From positions 62,001-126,000 of the forward strand of contig NZ_KE383931.1 in assembly GCF_000422845.1 (NCBI RefSeq): a stretch of DNA of 64,000 bases, read 5' to 3'. Position numbers and translations under genes: made by a program. A model generated the notes under the pieces. It saw nothing but the letters and a program-made list of their open reading frames with translations, was not told where the DNA came from and made no database searches. Numbering within the stretch: position 1 is the first letter of the stretch; every line of letters starts with the position of its first letter. Positions 24,203-31,592 of this stretch are shown in pieces. The DNA is from Oceanobacter kriegii DSM 6294. GTDB lineage: Bacteria; Pseudomonadota; Gammaproteobacteria; Pseudomonadales; Oceanobacteraceae.

Positions 24203-25257
24203 AGATTCCAAAGTGGCTTGGCGTTATTCTGACCATAGCACTGGCTTTCCCTGCCACGTTATCCGCAGAAGAAACAGATCACTGTCGCCGCTCAGGCGGC
24301 ATTGCTGAGCAGTCGACCATTAATCTGCGCATCGACAATGATTTATTTGGGGGGCTGGATCAGGACCAGGGCTACACCAACGGATTTCTGCTGACGTTGG
24401 TTTCCCCCAATCTGCTGCATTATGCTGAGAACCCCTGCCTGCCGGATATAGCCCGCCAACTCAACCGGGTGTTCTCCTCCCTTCAACCAACCGGGTATGA
24501 CGAATTGAATATGACGGTTGGGGTTGGACAAATGATGTACACCCCTACAGATCCGGAACCAGAGGATCTCATCGTTGAAGATAGGCCTTATGCTGGTGCC
24601 TTGCTTTTCAGTATTGGTTACAACGCCAGGCGAGATAATGATCTCCGCAGCGCTCTGCTAAGATTTGGCATGGTTGGCCCTGCTGCTCAAGGGGGCATCG
24701 TTCAAAATAACTTTCACGATCTGATAGGCGTCGACCGATTCAACGGCTGGGACAACCAGCTGCAGAATGAGCCGGTTCTGCAATTCATCGTTGAGCGGCG
24801 AAGACGCATTATGGAAAGTCGCAACCCCAAACCGCTAGGTGGAGATATGATTGTTCACGGCGGAGCCAGCATCGGTAACTTTGCGACCTATGCCAACCTG
24901 GGGTTTGAATATCGATTTGGCTACCATGTACCCGATGATTTCGGCACCGCTCCTTTGAGGCCAGCGGGCGAAAACACATCCCCGGTTAAAACAAACAGCT
25001 CCGAAGGTTGGCTCAGCCACCTGTTCATAGCATTTGATAGCCGATGGGTTGTGCACGACATCACCCTCGATGGAAATACATTCCAATCCAGTCATCGGGT
25101 CGATAAACGCCCGCTGGTTGCTGACCTGGGTTACGGCATTGCCGTGAGCAAGGGCGACTGGCGCCTGGCCTTCGCCAGGTATCACCGGACTCGGGAATTT
25201 GATGGGCAAAGGAAAACCCCAGCTCTGGGAAGCATTACCATTGGTCGCCGCTTCTAG
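24199..25257 (+). CDS. LpxR-family outer membrane lipid A 3'-O-deacylase
   Basis: A 352-residue protein with a signal peptide (ending near TLSAEE) and a 12-stranded barrel of the LpxR/DUF2219 family. The catalytic residues of LpxR can be seen in order: Asn-Asp in NLRIDNDLFG, Thr in GYTNGFLLTL, and His in VQNNFHDLIG. Further family marks are VGQMMYTPTDP and EDRPYAGALLFSIGYN. The enzyme removes the 3'-acyloxyacyl chain from lipid A in a calcium-dependent way at the outer membrane. It is the last gene of the operon. Confidence 0.88.
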   Translation: MKIPKWLGVILTIALAFPATLSAEETDHCRRSGGIAEQSTINLRIDNDLFGGLDQDQGYTNGFLLTLVSPNLLHYAENPCLPDIARQLNRVFSSLQPTGYDELNMTVGVGQMMYTPTDPEPEDLIVEDRPYAGALLFSIGYNARRDNDLRSALLRFGMVGPAAQGGIVQNNFHDLIGVDRFNGWDNQLQNEPVLQFIVERRRRIMESRNPKPLGGDMIVHGGASIGNFATYANLGFEYRFGYHVPDDFGTAPLRPAGENTSPVKTNSSEGWLSHLFIAFDSRWVVHDITLDGNTFQSSHRVDKRPLVADLGYGIAVSKGDWRLAFARYHRTREFDGQRKTPALGSITIGRRF

Positions 25258-25275
25258 GGGCCTTCTGGATAACCC
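25255..25275 (+). repeat. Repeat copy 2 after the LpxR-like gene
   Basis: TAGGGGCCTTCTGGATAAC differs at three of 19 positions from the copy at 22965-22983; both start at a TAG stop codon, and they flank the hydrolase-LpxR pair. Confidence 0.45.
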
Positions 25276-25358
25276 GGTGCCATCCCCGTAGGGCCCTCAT
25301 CCGATCTTTACAACGCCGCGACGAGAGCCGCACCAGTCAAAGGGCGATTGAGGAAACG

Positions 25359-26924
25359 CTACTGCCCCGCCGCAGTCGCACTGATGTTGGCAGCACGGCT
25401 GACATCAGCTCGGGCACCTATCACATCGTTGTTGTGACGACGGGCTTCTGCCCGGGCCAGCAAGGCATCGGGGTTGTCGCCATTGCGCTGGAGGAACTGG
25501 CTCCAGATGTCTTGCTGCCGTTGCCAGTATTGTTTTTTACCGTACAAGTCGCTCAACAGCTGGTACCAGGCAATGGGCGCCTTGCGGGCATCGACGGCCA
25601 CCAGCGCATCCGCTTCAGCTTCGGAATAGTTACCCATTTGATACCAGACCGATGCTCGTTCAAATCGGGCTGGCCCGGAGTACGGATTAATCAGCAGTGC
25701 CTTGTCCAGATAATCCAGCGCGGCTTGCCAGTTCTGTCCAGCCGCTGCCTGCCGGGCCAGACTTGCCAGTGAGCCGATCAGCTGGGCTGACCACTGCGCC
25801 ACCCTGGTGTCATCGGGCGCCAGACGCCGGGCAGCCGCCAATTCTGCGGCGGCATTTCGATATTGGTTTAGTCCGGCATACACTTCTGCCCGCCCCAAAA
25901 GACTGGCCGCATCGGCACTGCGCAGTGCCAACGCCTGATCAAACGCCAACAGCGCCTGCTGATAATGTTGCTGTTGCAGTTGCAGAGTGCCCAGCAGGCG
26001 CAGGTACTCGGCCGAGCTGGCAATGTTCAGCGCCTGCTTGATCTGGCCCATGGCCCGCACCTGCTGACCCCGTTGATGGGCTGTAGCGGCCTGCAAAAAC
26101 AACAGTCGGCCTTCAAGGCTCACCAACAGCGGGTTTTTGGACACATGAAACAGCGCCTGTCGTACCAGCAATCGGGCTTTGGCTTCTCCGCCAGCCGCGG
26201 AGCCTGATGAAGCCAGACCTTGCTGATAAGCCAGGTCAACCGCTGTGCTGGCCACCAACAGCGACTGCGGTAAACGCTGCATGGCTTGTTGCCGGTACTG
26301 GTCGTATTGCGTTGCCGTGGTGGTTGCGTGGCTGGCACGTAATAGCAAGCTGTAGCCAATGCTGCTGTCGGGGCTGTGACGCAGGGCGGAATCAACATCC
26401 GTCATGGCGGCCATCATCAGATTATGAGCTTCGTCGTTGGCCGACCGCTGCATGGCCTGCTGCGCCAGTCCAACCAAATAGGTCGCCCGCGCCAGATAGG
26501 CGTATTCACTGCCTGACCTTAGCCTCACCCAGTCGTTGAACAGGCTCTGCATGGCAGGGTCACCGCTGTCGAATACCGAGTACAAATCGGCCAACACCGG
26601 CTCCTGGCTGATGTCGCTGGCAACCCGGCTACGGGCGCTGGAGAGTATTTGTTCGACATCGTAGAAGTGGCGGGAATTCAGGTAGGTGTTCAGACGTTGC
26701 CAGCTGTTGGCATCCATGCCCGCCAACACCACTCCGCTTTGGCGTTGACTGGTGCGATCACGCTCCAGCTGTCGGGTATCCACATAGCCTTGCTTGCCAG
26801 CGTTGGCAGGCACCCGATCTGAGAAATGAACCACGCCATTGGCATCGGTCCAACGGTGCATCTGGGCTTGCGCAGACAGGGCAAACAGCATGAGCGGTAC
26901 GCCCACCATCAAATATCCAGTCAT
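25359..26924 (-). CDS. DUF4124 and TPR-repeat protein
   Basis: A 521-residue exported protein. ATG at 26924 is preceded by AGGAGG. A signal peptide (MVGVPLMLFALSAQA) leads into a DUF4124 segment (QMHRWTDANGVVHFSDRVP). The rest is helical with tetratricopeptide repeats, clearest at about 320-500: LRLLGTLQLQQQHYQQALLAFDQALALRSADA, AEVYAGLNQYRNAAAELAAARRLAPDD and LDKALLINPYSGPARFERASVWYQMGNYSEAEADA. It probably works in the periplasm as a scaffold; no catalytic motif is visible. It is a single gene on the minus strand. Confidence 0.85.
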   Translation of the reverse strand: MTGYLMVGVPLMLFALSAQAQMHRWTDANGVVHFSDRVPANAGKQGYVDTRQLERDRTSQRQSGVVLAGMDANSWQRLNTYLNSRHFYDVEQILSSARSRVASDISQEPVLADLYSVFDSGDPAMQSLFNDWVRLRSGSEYAYLARATYLVGLAQQAMQRSANDEAHNLMMAAMTDVDSALRHSPDSSIGYSLLLRASHATTTATQYDQYRQQAMQRLPQSLLVASTAVDLAYQQGLASSGSAAGGEAKARLLVRQALFHVSKNPLLVSLEGRLLFLQAATAHQRGQQVRAMGQIKQALNIASSAEYLRLLGTLQLQQQHYQQALLAFDQALALRSADAASLLGRAEVYAGLNQYRNAAAELAAARRLAPDDTRVAQWSAQLIGSLASLARQAAAGQNWQAALDYLDKALLINPYSGPARFERASVWYQMGNYSEAEADALVAVDARKAPIAWYQLLSDLYGKKQYWQRQQDIWSQFLQRNGDNPDALLARAEARRHNNDVIGARADVSRAANISATAAGQ

Positions 26925-27116
26925 CACAGCCTCCTTGCCCCGTGTCCTGTTCAGTTTTCAGTCAGAAAAATCACCCGTGTATTATTGGCAGAGCCATCAC
27001 ACCTGCTGTGAACCGGCTCTCGTTTCTGTCGAAAACTTCGCCAACCTGCTGATGTTCAGGCGGCATATCGAACATTTTGGAACAAGTTTTGAATTTCGGA
27101 CTGGGTAGCCTCCGGC

Positions 27117-29501
27117 TTAGCCACTGTGTTTATAGTCGAGTAGCTGCTCTGCGGGCACGTCGGCGCTGTAGTAAAAGCCTTGCAGACAATCACATCCCAT
27201 ACTCACCAGCATGGTTTTCTGTGATTCGGTTTCGACACCTTCCGCGGTCACTTCCAGATTAAGCACCCTGCACAAGGCCATGATGGCTTTACAGATTTCC
27301 ACATCGTCCATGTCCTCTGGCAAATCGGACACAAAACTCTTGTCGATTTTGACGCGATTGAACGGCAATTCTTTCAAGCGCCCAAGCGACGAGTAGCCGG
27401 TGCCAAAATCGTCAATCGCCAGGCCCACGCCCATGTCACGAATTCGCCGCAGTTGCGGCATCAGGTTGGTGTGGTTTTGCAACGCCGTTTCGGTCATTTC
27501 CAATTCCAGCGACTCCGGCATCAGGCCATAGGCAGCGAGTGCTTCAGCAACAATGTCCGGGAAACTTTCATCGGCCATCTGGCGTACCGACACATTCACC
27601 GACATACGCGCATCACGAATGCCAACATGGTGCCATTCACTGGCGGTGCGACAGGCTTCCATCAAGACCCAACGCCCAACCTGAATGATGACGTCGGAGT
27701 TTTCAGCCACATGGATAAACCGGTCCGGGCACAACAGTCCCAGGGTTGGATGATCCCAACGCAGCAGCGCCTCGGCACCGACTACCCGGTCCTGACTGCT
27801 GGAAAAGATGGGCTGATAACCGACGACGAATTGGTCACGGGACAAGGCTTCGCGCAGGTCGGCTTCGATACGGATGCGCTGCTGATATTCCTGATCGAGG
27901 GCGAAGTCGTACAGGCAAAAGCGGTTTTTACCCTGCCGCTTGGCCTCAAACATAGCGGTATCTGCCGCCCGCACCAGTTCTTCATAGCCTCGTTCGGTAT
28001 CATCCGACACCACCAAACCGATACTGGCCGACAACTGCACTTTTTCGCGACTCAGTTCAACAGGCTCGGAAGCCACATCGAGAATCTTGCGAGCAACCAC
28101 TTCCATGCCCGCCGGGCTGGAGACATGTGGTACCAACACCACGAATTCGTCACCGCCCAAGCGGGCTATGGTATCGTCTTCCCGCAGCGCATCGACCAAT
28201 CGCTGACCCAGAACCCGCAGCAAATGGTCGCCTTCGGCATGGCCCAGGGTGTCGTTGACCAGCTTGAAGCCGTCCAGATCCAGAAACGCCAGACCAATAA
28301 ACTCCCCCGGTCGCTGCTGTTGCAGCGCCTTTTCCAGCGTCCGTTCAAACTTGATGCGATTGCCAAGCCCCGTGAGGGAGTCGATGTAGGCCATCCGGGT
28401 GAGGTTCTGCTCTGCCCGACGCAGCCGTGAAATATCCGACAGGTTGATGATGTACCCCGTCAGGTTGTAGTTGTCGTCACGCACCTGGGATATGTGTTGC
28501 CAGGCCGGAAAAATCTCGCCATTTTTGCGCGCACACATGATTTCGCCGCTCCAGGAGCTGGCGGCAACGGCCATCTGTATCGGCTTATCGTCTTCGCGCC
28601 GGGCCGACAGCAGCAATTCGGGGTTCTGTCCCAGTAATTCCGACTGCGAATAGCCGGTGATGTTTTCAAACGCCGGGTTCACCCGGATGATGTGAAGGTC
28701 CGTATCCAGTACCAACAAGCCTTCCGAGCTGGACTCGAACACCACGTCAGCCTGCAACAAGTTCTGTTTGGCCTGTTGTTCCTCGTGCACATCCTGCAGC
28801 AAGCCGCTCACCGAGCGGCGTTTGTTACGGCCGGAAACCACCGTCGCAAAAACCCGGTGCCAGTGGTATTCCGCACTGTCCTTGATGACTCGAACCAAAC
28901 AGGAAGTACGGTGCTTGTTGGCCAACTCCTGTTCGAGCATCTCTCGGTCTTCCGGGTGCAGTTTGGACAGCAGTTCCGACAGGCTCCACTCGAACGGTTC
29001 AACGTTGTCATCCAGCTCAGGGGCTGGCAGCGAGTCTTCGTCTTCCGGTTGCCACTCCCACACCTTCATGCGTGCCGATTCCAGCGCCATACGCAGTTTG
29101 TTGGAATACAGGCGGATTTCTTCATCAGCACGGTGGCGAGTCATCGCGACCCGAATGGCGGCGTCGATTTCACGGCGTTCAAACGGTTTCACCAGATAGC
29201 CATACGGCAGTGAGGCAATGGCTTCGTCCATGGTGGTTTCATCGGTATACGCCGTCAGGAACACCACCGGAATATCGAGCTGCTTATGGATAATGTCGGC
29301 CGCTTCGGTACCCAGCATGTCGCCGGCCAGATGAATGTCCATCAGCACCAACGACGGCTTCAGCTCAACGGCTTTTTCAATAGCGACCTCTGCCTTGGCA
29401 GCCATGCCAACGACCTGATGGCCAATATCCTCCAGGGTTGCGCGCAGGTCCAAAGCAGTAATTTGCTCGTCTTCAACAATCAAGATACGTTCCGAACTCA
29501 T
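27117..29501 (-). CDS. Response regulator with PAS, GGDEF and EAL domains
   Basis: A 794-residue signalling protein. Receiver domain at 1-125, with the phospho-acceptor Asp in SLVLMDIHLAGD and the conserved Lys in YLVKPFE. PAS domains lie at about 145-235 and 245-365. A GGDEF domain at about 370-530 has intact RLGGDEFVVLV. An EAL domain at about 545-790 has intact GAEALLRW, IDDFGTGYSSL and VTAEGVET. Both c-di-GMP synthesis and hydrolysis motifs are complete. Its start overlaps the stop of the histidine kinase gene upstream (ATGA), so the two are a coupled kinase-regulator pair controlling c-di-GMP. Confidence 0.95.
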   Translation of the reverse strand: MSSERILIVEDEQITALDLRATLEDIGHQVVGMAAKAEVAIEKAVELKPSLVLMDIHLAGDMLGTEAADIIHKQLDIPVVFLTAYTDETTMDEAIASLPYGYLVKPFERREIDAAIRVAMTRHRADEEIRLYSNKLRMALESARMKVWEWQPEDEDSLPAPELDDNVEPFEWSLSELLSKLHPEDREMLEQELANKHRTSCLVRVIKDSAEYHWHRVFATVVSGRNKRRSVSGLLQDVHEEQQAKQNLLQADVVFESSSEGLLVLDTDLHIIRVNPAFENITGYSQSELLGQNPELLLSARREDDKPIQMAVAASSWSGEIMCARKNGEIFPAWQHISQVRDDNYNLTGYIINLSDISRLRRAEQNLTRMAYIDSLTGLGNRIKFERTLEKALQQQRPGEFIGLAFLDLDGFKLVNDTLGHAEGDHLLRVLGQRLVDALREDDTIARLGGDEFVVLVPHVSSPAGMEVVARKILDVASEPVELSREKVQLSASIGLVVSDDTERGYEELVRAADTAMFEAKRQGKNRFCLYDFALDQEYQQRIRIEADLREALSRDQFVVGYQPIFSSSQDRVVGAEALLRWDHPTLGLLCPDRFIHVAENSDVIIQVGRWVLMEACRTASEWHHVGIRDARMSVNVSVRQMADESFPDIVAEALAAYGLMPESLELEMTETALQNHTNLMPQLRRIRDMGVGLAIDDFGTGYSSLGRLKELPFNRVKIDKSFVSDLPEDMDDVEICKAIMALCRVLNLEVTAEGVETESQKTMLVSMGCDCLQGFYYSADVPAEQLLDYKHSG

Positions 29502-31336
29502 GCTTTCGATCCTTGCTCTTCTGCCGCTTTTGCCAACGTCAGGGTAAATCGCACCCCGGTATCCGATTCTGTAATCAACTTGCCATCCATCTGCTCGACC
29601 AGACCGACAATCAACTGGAAGCCCAACGAGCCGCCAGTACCGGGCCGGACTCCCTCAGGCAAGCCAACACCGTTGTCTTCCACCACAACGGCAACTTCTG
29701 CCTCGCGCTCCACCAGCATCACACGGATGTAACCACCGCGTCGCTTGGGGAAGGCATGTTTGACCGAGTTGGTGATCACCTCGTTCATAAACAGACCAAA
29801 CGGCTGGGCAACATCCAGAGGGATATGTATCTGTTCCTGATTGGACTCTACGCTCAGATCAATGCCTCGCACACTGGACAAATAGCTACGTTTGACCAGC
29901 TCCAGCAGGCGTCCGGCATAGGCCACAACATCAATACGGTCATAGTGGCTCTGTTCGTACAGCAGCTGATGGATCAGAGCCATGGCCCGAATACGGTCCT
30001 GACTCTCGGTAAAATGCCCCCGCACTTCTTCCGGCACCTTGCGGGTTTGCAGGCTCAACAAACTCGACACCACCTGAAGGTTGTTTTTCACCCGGTGATG
30101 GACTTCGTTCAGCAGTGAGGTTTTTTCATCCAGCGCCAGTTGCAGTTCCTGCTGGATCGACTTCTGAATGGTGACGTCCATGATGGTCGCTAGGGTGATT
30201 TGTTTTTTGTCGAATTCCATCGGCGTCAAACCAATTTCCACCGGGAACTGACTGCCGTCCTTTCGCATTGCAAACAACTCCCGCCGGGCTGCCATGGTGC
30301 GCTTTTCAGGATTGGCCAAATATTGCTGACGTAACTCGGCGTGGTGAATGGCCGTGTGTGGCGGTATCAATTGTTCTACCCGCAACGCCATGAGCTCTTC
30401 CAGAGGGTAGCCAAACATCTCGGTAGCGCGGTTATTGGCCAGCTGGATGTTGCCATCCGCATCCACCAGCAACAGGCCATCAGCGGTACTGTCGACCACT
30501 CGTCGGAATCGCTCTTCACTGGCTTTCAGCTGCCGCTCTGAGCGGGCACGGTCAGAAATATCAATGGCTGAAGGAATCAGATGGGTAATGCGACCAGCAT
30601 CGTCCATCAAGGGAGCCATCATAAAGTCGATGAGCATGCGTTCGTTGTTGGCAATTTGAATTTCGACTTCGTAGCGTACGGTCTCGCCTTTAAGAGCTTG
30701 CTCGATACTTTGTTTGAGCCGTTGCTGGGTATCGGGATCATGGTTCCACCAGGGGCAGTCCCAGAACTTCAACCCCATGACATCTTCAGCCTTGATGCCC
30801 GCCGCATCCAGCGGAGGCCGGTTGGCATCAATCAAGGTGCCATCCAGCGTCAGTACTCCAACAAACGAAAACAGGCTGTCGATCACCCGCCGAACCAGCG
30901 CATTGGCGTCGATGCGGGCCTGCGACAGTTGGTTCAATAGCGTGAGGTTTTCAGCCACCACCAGAATGCCGTCTACCGGCTGCTGAGGGTCACTGTTGCG
31001 AAAAATGGGAATGTAGGAGCCTTGCCAGACCGACTCTTCACCAGCAAGGCTTGGGGTTTCTCCGGAAATTTCGAAGTCCATGTGGCCGGTGCCGGTATCC
31101 AGCACTTGTTGCAGCATGGGCTCAATGATGGGCGCAAGATCCGGCAGAATTTCCCTGACCCGCTGACCCAGATGCTGCTGGGCCGACACGCCATTGAAGC
31201 GTGCCAGGGTATCGTTGATGCTGATGTAACGCAGGTCATGGTCCAGAATGGCCAGACCAAGGTCGTCATTCGCCATCAAGGCATCAAAGGCGGCGGCTTT
31301 TAGCTGTTCGGTACTGCTGGCAACTTCCTTGACCAT
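29498..31336 (-). CDS. Multi-PAS HisKA_2-type sensor histidine kinase
   Basis: About 612 residues from the ATG at 31336 (AGGTAGG upstream); a GTG at 31375 would add 13. There is no membrane segment, so the sensor is cytosolic. At least three PAS domains cover residues 10-410 (starts near DLGLAILDHDLRYIS, LFSFVGVLTLDGTLID and RVVDSTADGLLLVDADG). The phospho-acceptor region is HisKA_2 type, LNEVHHRVKNNLQVVSSLLS, and the ATPase domain ends with VEDNGVGLPEG and GGSLGFQLI. Its partner is the REC-GGDEF-EAL protein just downstream. PAS ligands cannot be read; redox or small-molecule sensing is plausible. Confidence 0.93.
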   Translation of the reverse strand: MVKEVASSTEQLKAAAFDALMANDDLGLAILDHDLRYISINDTLARFNGVSAQQHLGQRVREILPDLAPIIEPMLQQVLDTGTGHMDFEISGETPSLAGEESVWQGSYIPIFRNSDPQQPVDGILVVAENLTLLNQLSQARIDANALVRRVIDSLFSFVGVLTLDGTLIDANRPPLDAAGIKAEDVMGLKFWDCPWWNHDPDTQQRLKQSIEQALKGETVRYEVEIQIANNERMLIDFMMAPLMDDAGRITHLIPSAIDISDRARSERQLKASEERFRRVVDSTADGLLLVDADGNIQLANNRATEMFGYPLEELMALRVEQLIPPHTAIHHAELRQQYLANPEKRTMAARRELFAMRKDGSQFPVEIGLTPMEFDKKQITLATIMDVTIQKSIQQELQLALDEKTSLLNEVHHRVKNNLQVVSSLLSLQTRKVPEEVRGHFTESQDRIRAMALIHQLLYEQSHYDRIDVVAYAGRLLELVKRSYLSSVRGIDLSVESNQEQIHIPLDVAQPFGLFMNEVITNSVKHAFPKRRGGYIRVMLVEREAEVAVVVEDNGVGLPEGVRPGTGGSLGFQLIVGLVEQMDGKLITESDTGVRFTLTLAKAAEEQGSKA

Positions 31337-31592
31337 CTGACCTACCTGACTGTTTTTATGGGGTACGATTACCACTCACGGTCGGGGCACTCTGCGCCTC
31401 CTTACACAGCATAGGCCAGATACCAGAAGCCAGCTGGCAAGGCATCACGAAAGTCGGGGATTCTGTATGACTATTTCCGCCAACATCCAAGTCAGCCAAT
31501 ACAGAAATACTCCGAAACCCCACTACCAATGACCCACAGATACTGCTCCTTTGGTCAATTGTTAACCCAAAAGCCCAGCCGGCTCAAGTACG

